Source of the DNA: Deltaproteobacteria bacterium
Lineage (GTDB): Bacteria > Desulfobacterota > BSN033 > WVXP01
Length of the DNA stretch: 35,547 nt
Direction: 5' to 3'
Assembly: GCA_019308905.1 (NCBI GenBank)
Contig: JAFDHF010000043.1
Coordinates: 1-35,547, forward strand
Translations under genes and position numbers: made by a program
Shown: positions 1 through 8,700 of the stretch, one piece after another
Layout: every line of letters starts with the position of its first letter
Position numbering within the stretch: position 1 is the stretch's first letter
Notes under the pieces: model-generated
What the model was told of the DNA's origin: nothing
Databases searched by the model: none
The model's input: only the letters and a program-made list of their open reading frames with translations

Positions 1-129
1 ATAGGTGACCGACGGATCGTAAAAAGAAACCTGGATCTCCTCGTTCATACTCCCGGAATTGTCAAAAATGATCAGGATGTTCGGCTCAACCCCTTCACCG
101 TTGTTCGTGTAAATGTCGATGTCCCCGGC
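1..129. repeat. Left copy of a 129-nt inverted repeat (PilY1-like 5' coding region)
   Basis: The reverse complement of 1-129 matches 35398-35526 with one difference, a synonymous GAA/GAG change in the Gly-Glu-Gly codons. The match stops at the signal peptide cleavage region and is cut on this side by the window edge, so the true repeat may be longer. Confidence 0.95.
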
Positions 130-252
130 AAGGACGGTTGAGGACAAGGCCATGAAAAAAGTCAAAAAAAGACATCCTGCAGCCCTTCTGGTTCTCCTCA
201 GGCTCTGCACGGCTCTACCGGAGCGACTCTTTCCTCCAAAAAAGATCTCCAT
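1..252 (-). CDS. PilY1-like / vWA-domain surface protein, N-terminal part (runs off the left edge)
   Basis: The first 84 codons are present and the gene continues beyond position 1. The ATG at 252 follows a good Shine-Dalgarno sequence (GGAGAGGGAG); a GTG at codon 15 is an alternative. A basic start and a hydrophobic stretch ending in VLAGD form a likely signal peptide. Next comes GDIDIYTNNGEGVEP and then ILIIFDNSGSMNEE, the DxSxS metal-binding (MIDAS) motif of a von Willebrand A domain. This opening is typical of PilY1-type type IV pilus tip and adhesion proteins, but the C-terminal propeller that defines PilY1 is not in view, so another vWA surface protein is possible. Upstream on the same strand lie an intrinsic terminator, a c-di-GMP-I riboswitch and a sigma-54 promoter. 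From GDIDIY onward the protein is identical to the one starting at 35323, whereas the signal peptides differ. Confidence 0.8.
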   Translation of the reverse strand, partial: MEIFFGGKSRSGRAVQSLRRTRRAAGCLFLTFFMALSSTVLAGDIDIYTNNGEGVEPNILIIFDNSGSMNEEIQVSFYDPSVTY

Positions 253-279
253 CAGTCTCCCTCTCCTTGCTCTCGCAAC

Positions 280-329
280 CTCAAAGAAAAAGCCGGCCTT
301 CCGGAGGCCATCCGGAATTGCCGGCTTTT
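280..329 (-). terminator. Intrinsic terminator between riboswitch and PilY1-like start
   Basis: Read on the minus strand, AAAAGCCGGC (329-320) pairs with GCCGGCTTTT (297-288). An inner hairpin TTCCGGA-TGGCC-TCCGGAA fills the loop, and a U-rich run (TTTTTCTTT) follows to about 280. The hairpin lies about 30 nt ahead of the start codon at 252 and about 85 nt after the riboswitch, where an expression platform is expected. It could also simply end thiI transcription, but its position after the aptamer favours attenuation. Confidence 0.75.
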
Positions 330-412
330 CCGTCCCGCACGGACTCTTCTCTCGACCACAGGGCAGATCTAACCTGCTGCCTCCCAGCGGAACAGAACGA
401 TACTCCCTCTTG

Positions 413-513
413 ATTCCGGCAGCCCAGCCGTCTCTGCCGCTGCAGCCTGCGTGCGGCGCGAGACCTGTCGGCTTTCCGTCCCACCCTCACGGATGGTTTG
501 GCCTTATCGGAAT
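413..513 (-). promoter_or_regulatory. Cyclic di-GMP-I (GEMM) riboswitch aptamer
   Basis: On the minus strand the segment contains GGCCAAACC, a P2-type stem capped by a GTGA (GNRA) tetraloop, then GGTGGGACGGAAAGCC. This follows the Vibrio Vc2 c-di-GMP-I aptamer nearly base for base. Relative to Vc2, one base on each side of a P2 pair has swapped (G-C to C-G), which preserves pairing. A second helix (GTCTC...GAGAC and GCCGC...GCGGC) and a final CGGC...GCCG element follow. ATTCCG (513-508) pairs with CGGAAT (418-413) as P1. The base aligning with the ligand-contacting G20 of Vc2 appears to be G, which favours c-di-GMP over cGAMP, though I aligned by eye. The RNA should control the PilY1-like gene at 252-1. 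Confidence 0.85.
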
Positions 514-530
514 ACGATGAACCACCCTGT

Positions 531-546
531 TGCTAATTCGGTGCCA
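531..546 (-). promoter_or_regulatory. Sigma-54 promoter upstream of the c-di-GMP riboswitch
   Basis: TGGCACCGAATTAGCA on the minus strand has a perfect -24 box (TGGCAC) and the required GG-N10-GC spacing. The -12 box is TAGCA, one change from TTGCA. Initiation about 12 nt downstream, near 520, would put the 5' end just ahead of the aptamer at 513. Confidence 0.7.
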
Positions 547-663
547 GCCACACATGTAAAACAGAGTCACAGGCCGTCAAGAGGAGACAACAAAAACAGA
601 AATCATTGCATAGGTCATTGAAATTTTTTCAAAGAGGAGAGAAGCTGTGCAGGCCCCTGGGGG

Positions 664-1833
664 TCATGGGGGAAGGCTCCGGCATTCGGCCCGCTCCAGT
701 GCGGCATCCACCAGACCCGCCACATCCAACTCCTTTTCCACCCCTTGGAGTTCCTGGGGGGTGGATCGCGTCGAGGGCCATCTGGGCATGAGAAATCCGC
801 AGCAGTCGTCATGAGGCTGGATCGAGATGGAGTAGGTCCGAATTCTCTGCGCCAGGTCGATAATCTCCCTCTTGTCAAGGCCGATCACGGGCCGAATCAC
901 CGGCATACCTACCGCGTGATCCACTGTAACCAGATTCGAGAGGGTCTGAGAGGAGACCTGACTCAGGCTCTCTCCCGTTACAATCGCCTTGGCCCCCTCC
1001 CCCTGAGCGATCCTCTCGGCCAACCGGAGCATGAATCGCCTGTACAGAATAATCCTGTAACGGGCAGGGGTCCTTGCGGCAACCTCTCTCTGGAGTTCGG
1101 CAAAGGGGACAAGATAGACCTTCGAGGTCTGACGGAAACGGCCGAGTTCCTTGACGAGGTCGATCACCTTTCGCTGGGAGGCCCTCCCGGTAAAAGGAAA
1201 GCTGTGAAAATGGACAAACACCACCTCGCACCCCCTCTTCATCATCTGGTAGATCGCCACCGGCGAATCGATCCCGCCGGAGATGAGGCCCACAACCCGC
1301 CCGCTGGCACCGACCGGCAGTCCGCCGGGTCCCTCGATCCTGTTGAAGAAAAGGAGCACCCGGTCGTGAAGCCATTCCACGGAGATTCGAAGGTCGGGGT
1401 TCTTCAGATCCACCGGCTTTCCCGTCTCGGCCTGGACAAAGGCGCCCAATTCCCGGTTTATTTCAGGGGAGGTAAGGTGAAAGGTCTTGTCGCCTCGCTT
1501 CGTGTCAATAGCAAAGGACCCGTAGCCCGTCTGAGGAAGATGCTCCCTCAAGATCTCCTTCACCCTCTCCAGGTCCGGGGGACCTTCAAAGGCTCTCGCA
1601 AAATAGGAAATCCCGAAGATCCGGCCGATCCTCTGGGCCACCGGGTCCCAGGGGAATTCATCTTCAACAGTGACCAGGAGCCTGCCGTAGAGTCTCTCCG
1701 TCTTGACCGGCACCAGTCCCCTGAGAGCCTGCCTGATATTCCTCATCAGTCTGTACTCAAAGCGAGGCCTGTTCTTCCCTTTAAGGCCGATTTCGTCGTA
1801 GTGAACCACTATGCTGTTACGTTCTTCTGCCAT
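664..1833 (-). CDS. thiI: tRNA 4-thiouridine synthase ThiI
   Basis: ThiI adenylates U8 of tRNAs and transfers sulfur from a cysteine-desulfurase persulfide to give 4-thiouridine; in many bacteria it also supplies sulfur for the thiamine thiazole. The protein begins with VVHYDEIGLKGKNR, the conserved ferredoxin-like N-terminus, followed by a THUMP region. The PP-loop SGGIDSPVA is near residue 185, and a conserved ESLSQVSSQTLSNL segment and a DDCCGF motif follow. No rhodanese domain is present, as in the short ThiI of many non-enteric bacteria. The start is uncertain: ATG at 1833 gives a normal N-terminus, while ATGs at 1851 and 1866 are in frame and none has a strong ribosome site. A possible promoter at 1865-1894 favours 1833 or 1851. 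The gene is divergent from the TRAP operon. Confidence 0.95.
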   Translation of the reverse strand: MAEERNSIVVHYDEIGLKGKNRPRFEYRLMRNIRQALRGLVPVKTERLYGRLLVTVEDEFPWDPVAQRIGRIFGISYFARAFEGPPDLERVKEILREHLPQTGYGSFAIDTKRGDKTFHLTSPEINRELGAFVQAETGKPVDLKNPDLRISVEWLHDRVLLFFNRIEGPGGLPVGASGRVVGLISGGIDSPVAIYQMMKRGCEVVFVHFHSFPFTGRASQRKVIDLVKELGRFRQTSKVYLVPFAELQREVAARTPARYRIILYRRFMLRLAERIAQGEGAKAIVTGESLSQVSSQTLSNLVTVDHAVGMPVIRPVIGLDKREIIDLAQRIRTYSISIQPHDDCCGFLMPRWPSTRSTPQELQGVEKELDVAGLVDAALERAECRSLPP

Positions 1834-1864
1834 CCGCCACAACCGGGTCATCGAATTCCCGTCC

Positions 1865-1894
1865 ATTATTGCCACATTTTTCGCTTCCTTGCAA
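1865..1894 (-). promoter_or_regulatory. Possible sigma-70 promoter for thiI
   Basis: TTGCAA, an 18-nt spacer and AATAAT on the minus strand. It would start transcription near 1858, just ahead of the likely thiI start codons. Confidence 0.4.
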
Positions 1895-1963
1895 TCGACA
1901 CCCGGCAATGCCGCTTCGGGACAAGGGTGTTCTCCAAAAGTCAGGAAACTCCACCCAAATCTA

Positions 1964-1992
1964 TTGACATGGACCGGCAGGTGTGCTATTGA
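1964..1992 (+). promoter_or_regulatory. Possible sigma-70 promoter for the TRAP transporter operon
   Basis: A perfect TTGACA (1964-1969), a 17-nt spacer and a weak -10 TATTGA (1987-1992). It would give a leader of about 135 nt before the start at 2134. Confidence 0.45.
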
Positions 1993-2133
1993 CCAAGACC
2001 AAGAGGTCGACCGTGCTTGACGGTAGGCTGGGGCAGGAGATACGGGGGGAATCGAGTACAGGACATGGGAGGTGGTGGGAAAGCAGATCGGGCAGAGGCC
2101 CCTGAAAAATTCTCTCAATATGGGAGGGGGAAA

Positions 2134-3159
2134 ATGAAAAGAACAGCGATTCTCGGTGTTGCTTTAGGTCTGATATTGTTAAGCGGGCTTGTGGCGGGTC
2201 CTATGGTTGCGACCGCCGGGGCAGGGGCGGTCGAACTGCGATACAGCACATTCTTTCCGCCTACACACATCCAGGCCAAACTGGCTAAGGCTTGGATCGA
2301 GGAGGTCGAGAGGCGGACAGGTGGGAAGGTGAAGATTACGTATTTCCCAGGTGGCACCCTGGGTAAAGGGCCGGAAATTTACAGCTATGTCTTGAAGGGT
2401 ATCACCGACATAGGCTTCTGTCTTTTCGCTTACACCAGGGGACGCTTCCCGGTGATGGAGGCGGTCGATTTGCCTCTGGGCTATCCTAAGGGTTCCTGCG
2501 CCACCCAGGTGATAAACAGATTCTACAAGAAGTTCAAACCCAGGGAATTGAATGATGTCCACCTGCTCTATCTCCATGCCCACGGCCCGGGCCTCTTGCA
2601 CACCAAGAGGCCTGTCCGCACCCTGGAAGATGTGAAGGGGATGAAGATCCGATCCACGGGGTTCAGCGCTAAGGTGGCCAAGGCACTGGGGGGGGTACCC
2701 GTCGCCATGGGCCAAGGCGGCGCCTATGAAGCCCTTCAAAAGGGTGTGGTAGAGGGAACCCTCAGCCCGATGGAGGTCTTGAAAGGATGGAAACAGGCAG
2801 AGGTCGTAAAGTCTACCACTGAATGCTTCAGCGTGGGTTACACCACCGGGTTCTACGTGGTAATGAACAAGAGGAAATGGGACGCCCTCCCGAGGTCGGT
2901 GCGGAAAGTAATGACAAAGGTCAGCAAGGAGTGGATTACAAAGCACGGAGAGGCCTGGGACAAGAGCGACGAAGCGGGTAGGGAATATACACTCAGCCTG
3001 GGCAACCAGATCATCTCCCTTTCACCTGAGGAGAGTGCCCGGTGGAAGGCCGCGGTCAGACCTGTCTTGGATGAATTCATAGAGGAGAAGGAGAGGAAGG
3101 GAATACCCGGCCGAGAGTACGTGCAGTTTCTGCAGAAAGCAATCACAAAGTGCAAGTAG
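2134..3159 (+). CDS. dctP: TRAP transporter periplasmic solute-binding protein (DctP family)
   Basis: This is the extracytoplasmic receptor of a tripartite ATP-independent periplasmic transporter, which captures an organic acid and passes it to the DctQ-DctM membrane pair for sodium- or proton-driven uptake. The ATG at 2134 follows GGGAGGGGG, and the first 33 or so residues form a signal peptide ending near TAGAGAVE. Family features are LRYSTFFPPTHIQAKLAKAWIEEVE at the mature N-terminus, FPGGTLGKGPEIY, the ligand-binding segment RTLEDVKGMKIRSTG, and the FYVVMNKRKWDALP block. At 341 residues it has normal family length. The substrate cannot be told from sequence; carboxylates are usual. DctQ and DctM follow, after a 163-nt gap holding a weak hairpin. 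Confidence 0.93.
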   Translation: MKRTAILGVALGLILLSGLVAGPMVATAGAGAVELRYSTFFPPTHIQAKLAKAWIEEVERRTGGKVKITYFPGGTLGKGPEIYSYVLKGITDIGFCLFAYTRGRFPVMEAVDLPLGYPKGSCATQVINRFYKKFKPRELNDVHLLYLHAHGPGLLHTKRPVRTLEDVKGMKIRSTGFSAKVAKALGGVPVAMGQGGAYEALQKGVVEGTLSPMEVLKGWKQAEVVKSTTECFSVGYTTGFYVVMNKRKWDALPRSVRKVMTKVSKEWITKHGEAWDKSDEAGREYTLSLGNQIISLSPEESARWKAAVRPVLDEFIEEKERKGIPGREYVQFLQKAITKCK

Positions 3160-3252
3160 CTCCGGCAAGACCTGTTCTCCGCCAGAGGGTTTTCCCGCGG
3201 GGAGCAGAAAGGGCCGGGCCCGCCACGAACCCAACCTGGAGGATTCCCCCGC

Positions 3253-3284
3253 ACCTGCCCTAAAAGAACTCCAGGTGTTTTTTT
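3253..3284 (+). terminator. Weak intercistronic hairpin between dctP and dctQ
   Basis: ACCTG (3253-3257) can pair with CAGGT (3272-3276), and seven T residues follow. The five-base-pair stem is weak. Partial termination here would leave the binding protein in excess over the membrane subunits, as is common in transporter operons. Confidence 0.35.
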
Positions 3285-3322
3285 CGACTGAGTCTCGAAA
3301 GATCGGAGGGGCATGAAACAGG

Positions 3323-3856
3323 ATGGAAACGTCCCTCTTCGAAAAGTCCGTGGCATGGCTGTCCCGATTCCTCGACAGGACGGCGGGATGGTGCCTTGTC
3401 GGCATGATGCTCCTCACCGTTGCCGATGTGATTCTCCGGCTCTTTAGAAGGCCGATACTTGGAACCTACGAAATCGTCGGACTTCTCGGTGCCATAGTAA
3501 TCGCCTTTGCCATGCCCCATACGACGTTCCAACGGGGACACGTGGCCGTACAGATTCTGGTCTCCCGACTCCCAGTATCTTCCCAGTTTGTCATAAACCT
3601 GATAACCCGCATTCTGAGCGTCATCCTGTTTGCCCTGGTTGCCTGGCAATGCTTCGCTTACGGCAACGAGCTGAAGGCCGCAGGTGAGGTCTCCATGACC
3701 CTGCGCCTCCCCTTCTATCCTGTCCTGTACGGAATCGCGGTGGCCTCCGTAACCGTCTGCCTGGTCATCATCAGCGGCATCTTCAAATCGATGGCCAAGG
3801 GAGTCCGTGAATGGTACATGGGTAGGGGAGCGGACCGGGGAGCAAGAGAGGAGTGA
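3323..3856 (+). CDS. dctQ: TRAP transporter small membrane subunit (DctQ family)
   Basis: This is the small four-helix integral membrane subunit that pairs with DctM. The 177-residue protein has four hydrophobic segments, near residues 20-40, 50-65, 90-110 and 130-150. It carries the family pattern LLTVADVILRLF near helix 1, then GTYEIVGLLGAIVIAFAMPHTTFQRGHV. The ATG at 3323 is used; an ATG at 3313 lies in a different frame that closes quickly. It stops at 3856, four bases before the dctM start, so translation is probably coupled. Confidence 0.9.
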   Translation: METSLFEKSVAWLSRFLDRTAGWCLVGMMLLTVADVILRLFRRPILGTYEIVGLLGAIVIAFAMPHTTFQRGHVAVQILVSRLPVSSQFVINLITRILSVILFALVAWQCFAYGNELKAAGEVSMTLRLPFYPVLYGIAVASVTVCLVIISGIFKSMAKGVREWYMGRGADRGAREE

Positions 3857-3860
3857 CTGG

Positions 3861-5162
3861 ATGAGCCCGACCCTTGTAGGCATCATAGGCCTGCTGGTTT
3901 TGGTCGTTCTTCTCTTCTCACAGATGCCTGTGGGCTTTGTCATGGCTCTGGTTGGGTTTGTCGGCTTCAGTCACATGGTCAGTCCAGAGGCGGGCCTCAG
4001 CCTCTTGGCAAAGGACGTCTTCGCCATTTTCGGTTCCTACAGCCTTACGGTAATTCCCCTCTTCGTGCTCATGGGGCAGATCGCCTTTCACGCCGGGATC
4101 AGCTCAAGACTCTACGACTCAGCCTACACCTTCATGGGCCATTGGCCGGGAGGATTGGCCATGGCTACGATCGGGGCCTGTGCCGGGTTCTCCGCCATCT
4201 GCGGCTCGACCAACGCCGCAGCGGCCACCATGGCGACCGTGGCCTTGCCAGAGATGAAAAGGTACGGTTATGACATGAAACTGGCGACAGGCACGGTAGC
4301 TGCGGGCGGGAGCCTGGGAATCCTGATTCCTCCCAGCGTCATCTTCATCATTTATGGGATCATGACAGAGCAGTCGATAGGGAAACTCTTTGCCTCGGGG
4401 ATTCTTCCGGGTATCCTTTTGGCAAGCCTCTTTCTGGTGACCATATATGTCTGGACGCGCCTCAGCCCGGAACTCGGGCCGAGAGGACCTAGAACAACCA
4501 CGAGAGAGAAGGTCCGCGCGCTTTCCGGGCTCGTGGAGATGCTCATCATCTTCAGCCTTGTCATGGGCGGGTTGTTCAAGGGATTCTTCACCCCGACAGA
4601 GGCCGGGGCGATCGGCGCCTTTTCCACCCTGTTTCTTGCAATCGCCCGCCGCCGGATGAAGTGGAGAGGTTTCATCCAGGCCCTCGTCGAGACCACCCGC
4701 ATCTCCTGTATGGTTCTTGTAATTGTTACCGGTGCGACCGTCTTCGGCCATTTCCTTGCGATAACGCGGATACCTTTCGAACTGGCCGGTTGGGTAAAGG
4801 GCCTTCCCCTTCCCTCCTGGGGGATTATGGGAGTAATCATCCTGATCTATCTTGCAGGCGGCTGTTTCATGGACGCCCTTGCCCTGATCCTGCTGACCAT
4901 TCCCATCTTCTTCCCCGTTGCGGTAGGACTCGGCTACGATCCCATATGGTTCGGTGTGATCATCGTGATGGTGACGGAGATGGGGGTAATCACCCCACCT
5001 GTGGGAGTCAATGTTTACGTTGTCAGTGGAGTGGCCAAGGACGTACCCCTGGACGTGATATTCAGAGGAATCCTGCCCCTCCTCTTTGCATTGATCGTCG
5101 CCGTGACCCTCATGGTCTTCTTTCCTCAGATCGCCCTCTTCCTGCCCGGCCTCATGCGCTAG
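3861..5162 (+). CDS. dctM: TRAP transporter large membrane subunit (DctM family)
   Basis: This is the large permease subunit that carries the transport path. The 433-residue protein has about 12 hydrophobic helices. Hallmarks are ALVGFVGF near the N-terminus, GACAGFSAICGSTNAAAATMATVALPEMKRYGYD, the re-entrant GTVAAGGSLGILIPPSVIFIIYG, and the second-half repeat FTPTEAGAIGA plus MGVITPPVGVN. The start at 3861 follows GAGAGGAG overlapping the dctQ stop. No further transporter gene follows, so the operon appears to be dctPQM. It is not fused to DctQ, unlike some family members. Confidence 0.95.
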   Translation: MSPTLVGIIGLLVLVVLLFSQMPVGFVMALVGFVGFSHMVSPEAGLSLLAKDVFAIFGSYSLTVIPLFVLMGQIAFHAGISSRLYDSAYTFMGHWPGGLAMATIGACAGFSAICGSTNAAAATMATVALPEMKRYGYDMKLATGTVAAGGSLGILIPPSVIFIIYGIMTEQSIGKLFASGILPGILLASLFLVTIYVWTRLSPELGPRGPRTTTREKVRALSGLVEMLIIFSLVMGGLFKGFFTPTEAGAIGAFSTLFLAIARRRMKWRGFIQALVETTRISCMVLVIVTGATVFGHFLAITRIPFELAGWVKGLPLPSWGIMGVIILIYLAGGCFMDALALILLTIPIFFPVAVGLGYDPIWFGVIIVMVTEMGVITPPVGVNVYVVSGVAKDVPLDVIFRGILPLLFALIVAVTLMVFFPQIALFLPGLMR

Positions 5163-5256
5163 GAAGGATAGCCGGGGCCGCTCGTGGGTCCAAGACGGCA
5201 ACTGCCGGGCTGCGGCAATTCTTGGTCGAAAGGTGAGGAAACTCCAGGAGATTGGT

Positions 5257-5290
5257 TTGCTTTTTTCTGAACCGGGTTGATAGAATAGCT
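5257..5290 (+). promoter_or_regulatory. Possible sigma-70 promoter for the 5349 gene
   Basis: TTGCTT (5257-5262), an 18-nt spacer and TAGAAT (5281-5286). The 14-mer TTGATAGAATAGCT around the -10 box (5277-5290) recurs exactly in the promoter at 23838-23851 on the other strand. Confidence 0.5.
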
Positions 5291-5348
5291 GATGGCTTTT
5301 TCTGAGACACGGGCCACAGGCCGATTCAATCTGGGAAAGGAGCCCCGG

Positions 5349-5699
5349 ATGAGAAGGACCCTGCTTTTCGCCTCCGTCCTCTTCCTGCTTGTCATCACCG
5401 AATCCGCATCTGCCATGGGTCAGGGAAAATCCGTTCCCTCGAGGGAAGACAAGGTGACCTATGTCGAGGTCGTCGCGGATCACCCCCAACTGGAGGAGAT
5501 GGTGGATGAGGAGGGTTTCAATGACCTGAGCGGCAGAGACCAATGGGAACTGATCAACCTTATCGACAGATACGCTTTTTTTCTCGATGAGGGGAGATAC
5601 TACACGGGAGAGTCGCCGTCCCAGTCGATGATGTATCTGAGGAAGGCAAAGTCTCTGAAGAAGGAGATCATAACCAGATTCGGCCGCGTTCTGAAATAG
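5349..5699 (+). CDS. Small secreted protein of unknown function
   Basis: I do not recognise a family. The 116-residue product starts at an ATG preceded by AAAGGAG. It has a clear signal peptide (MRRTLLFASVLFLLVITESASA, cleavage after about residue 22). The mature part of about 94 residues is acidic and then basic, mostly helical in character, with no cysteine, and has a DLSGRDQWELINLIDRYAFF segment. It ends 47 nt before the large membrane protein gene on the same strand and probably shares its transcript, which would make it a periplasmic companion of that protein. This is inference from position only. Confidence 0.7.
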   Translation: MRRTLLFASVLFLLVITESASAMGQGKSVPSREDKVTYVEVVADHPQLEEMVDEEGFNDLSGRDQWELINLIDRYAFFLDEGRYYTGESPSQSMMYLRKAKSLKKEIITRFGRVLK

Positions 5700-5746
5700 T
5701 AGCCACCCGCCGAGCGTTGCCATCCCGGAAAGATCCAGAGTCGCCT

Positions 5747-8700
5747 ATGAGGCCCCCATTACGAATTCTGACGACGCTGCTTGATATTCGTCCTGAGGAG
5801 AACAGCCCCTTCGGTTGGGCAGGGGGGTTGATGTTTCTCATTCTCTTCAGCGAGATGCTCTTTGCCAACTTCACCGACACCGCTTTTATCAAACGCTTTG
5901 GAGTCGAATACCTGCCCCATATGTTCGTCATCGATGCGGTACTCGTGTTTTTCGTCATGGACATGATCCGGGGGCTGGCGGGAAGATACACGGCCACGAC
6001 CCTTCTCACCCGGATCTTCGTGATCTTTACCCTAATCGAGATCCTCTGCCGCATCTTGATCCTTTTCGATCTCAGGTATCTCTACCCTGTCATGTATATC
6101 CTGAGGCAGCAGTTCAACGGGGTGATGCTCGTCGTTTTTTGGAACATCTGCAACGACCTCTTCGACACCCGCCAGTCCAAGAGGCTCTTTCCGCTGATCA
6201 CGGCCGCAGGGATTCTGGGACGCATCCTGGGGAGTTTCTCGACAGCCCCGTTGAGCCGGGTGACGGCACCCGATAATCTTCTCCTTGTTTCGGCGGGGCT
6301 GCTTGTCATGGGGGCTCTGGCGACTCGCCGGATCGGACGGCTTTTCCCTCCTCCAATTGCTCTTCCCGGAACCCGGGATTCGAAGGGAAAAGGCTGGTCT
6401 TCCCCAATTGCCGGATTCAGGGAGATGAGCGTTCTGGCCAAGGGTTCCCTCCTTTTCGTACTCCTCGCAGCCATCAGGATCCTACCCAACGTGGCGGGCC
6501 CTATGTTCGACTTCCAGTACAGCGTCATCCTCGACAAGAGCTTCGCCTCAGAGGGAGGCCTTATCCAGTTCTATGCTACAATCAGGGGGGTCCTGAGCAT
6601 CATCGCCTTCGTTGTCCTCCTTTTTGTCGGAAAAGTCTACACGAGGGTGGGTATACCCAATGCCCTGCTGTTTCGCCCGGCCAACTACTTCCTCGTCTTC
6701 TCCCTGTTGCTCTTCAGGTCCGACATACTCGTGGGCATCTACGGGAGGATCAGCATCAGCGTGCTCACCACGACCATGCACAATCCTGCCAACCATATCA
6801 TGATCAACCTCTTCCCGGACAAGGTCAGAGCGAAGATCCGCCCCATTCTCCAGGTGGCTGCACGGGCGGGGAGTCTCCTGGGATCCCTGATCCTGTTGGG
6901 ACTCGAGACCTTCATCCAGGCGAGCTACTTCTCCATCTTCGGACTCTTCTTCGTGGCCCTCTGGATCCTTGTCACTCTCCGTCTAAAGAAGAATTATTCC
7001 ACCTTCCTCCTCGAAACGGTCCTTGAGAAGCAGGTGGATTTGAGGGAACTGGAAGAGATCGATTTCACCGTTCTTGTCCAGGACAGTGAAACCCTCAACC
7101 GCCTCCTTAGAGGACTCGATGAAGAGAAGGGCGCTGCGGCCGCTCTTTGCGCCAGGATCCTGGCTGAGGCCCGATACCCTGCACTCGGGGAGGCCATCTT
7201 GTCGGCCCTCCCGGGTAAGGACCCGGCCGTCCAGATCGAGTTGCTCGACCTGTTGCGGCCAGAGGATCGTCCTGCCGTCGTGCCGGCCCTTGTGCAAATC
7301 GCAGAGACCGCTCCCCCCCGGCTCCGCCCCTATCTGGTCGGAACGGTGGGGAGACTCGCCCCGAAAGAGAACCTCGACTTCCTGAGAAGAATGGCCTCCA
7401 CAGATCAAGAAACCGTCCAGGCTGAGGCGGTCGTGGGACTATTCCACGCCGGAATGGCGAAAGAGGCCTCCCCCCTGCTCATGAAATGGCTGGAAAGCCG
7501 CAACCCCGAGGACCTCCTCCTAGGCATAAGGACCGCCGCCAGAACCGGAGATAGGGGTCTGGACACCCACCTCTACGCCATCCTCGAAAGAGAAAAGGAC
7601 TCTGCGGCCCAGGCGGAAGCCCTTGACGCCTTGGGTCTTTTGGATGTACCTGGAAGAGATCAGCGGATAATGCCATGGCTCCAAGATCCGAACCCGGCTG
7701 TCAGGCGGGCCGCCGTTTCGGCTCTGGCCCTCGAAAGCGAAAAGTCCCTGCAAGGAGCCATCCAGATGCTTGGAGATGAATCGACCGATGTCAGGGAAGC
7801 CGCCTTCCATCGAATAGTCCAGGTCGGAAAGGCGGCGGTCCCCTTTTTGCTGAGATCTCTCAACTCCCCCAAGAGAGATCTGAAAGACGGCATCCTCCGG
7901 CTCCTGGGAGAACTCGATGTGAAAGACGTGGAGCTCTCCGGGTTCATCACCGGGGAGATGCATTCGGTCTGCGAGAATCTCCGCTCCATCGAGCAGATCA
8001 GGGATCTCGAGGAGACACCCGCCCTCGGCCTGCTCGTCCGGCATCTGGAAGACGAGAACGACGATGCGTTCTTTACTATCTTCCGGATTCTGGAGGTTCA
8101 AGGGGGAGGCAACAAGATGCGCACCATCTACCGTGGAGTCAGAGCGGGGGGCAGGGAAAAGGCCAATGCCCTGGAGGCCTTAGAGGATGCCCTCCATCCT
8201 GGCCTTTCCCGGGTGTTGATCCCCCTCCTTGACGATCTCCCCATTCAGGAGAAGCTGAGGACCGCCCAAAAATACCTCGCCGTGGCCGCCGGTAAGCAGC
8301 CCGGGCTTTTGGCAGTCCTGACCGATCTTCTGGGCAGCGAAGATCCCGTGACCAGGATGTGTGCAGCCTACGTCATCGGAGAGAGAAAGATCGAAGACCT
8401 TGGGCAGAAACTCCAGGTTCTCCGGAGTGATCCCGAACCGACTGTACGGGAAACGGCGGAGCTGAGCCTCGAGAGATTCTCTCCCATGGATCACGACGAG
8501 AGGAGGAGTTCCATGCTTTCAACCATGGACAAAATGATTCATCTCAAGAAAATCTATATCTTTTCCGACCTTCAGGTCAAAGAACTGGCGGCGATCGGTT
8601 CGGTGGCAGTGGAGAAGGACTATCCGAAGGACGAAATCGTCGTCAAGGAGGGCGAACCTGGAGACACCATGTTTCTGATCATCTCAGGAAAGGTGTCCGT

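Noticed and set aside
113-520. 135-codon plus-strand frame
   Set aside because: It runs antisense through the riboswitch and terminator, with low-complexity composition and no domain.
745-1992. 415-codon plus-strand frame
   Set aside because: It is a shadow of thiI on the opposite strand, His/Pro/Arg-rich with no recognisable domain.
4119-5723. 534-codon minus-strand frame
   Set aside because: It is antisense to dctM and the small secreted protein gene and has an unnatural Asp/Glu/His/Gly-rich composition.
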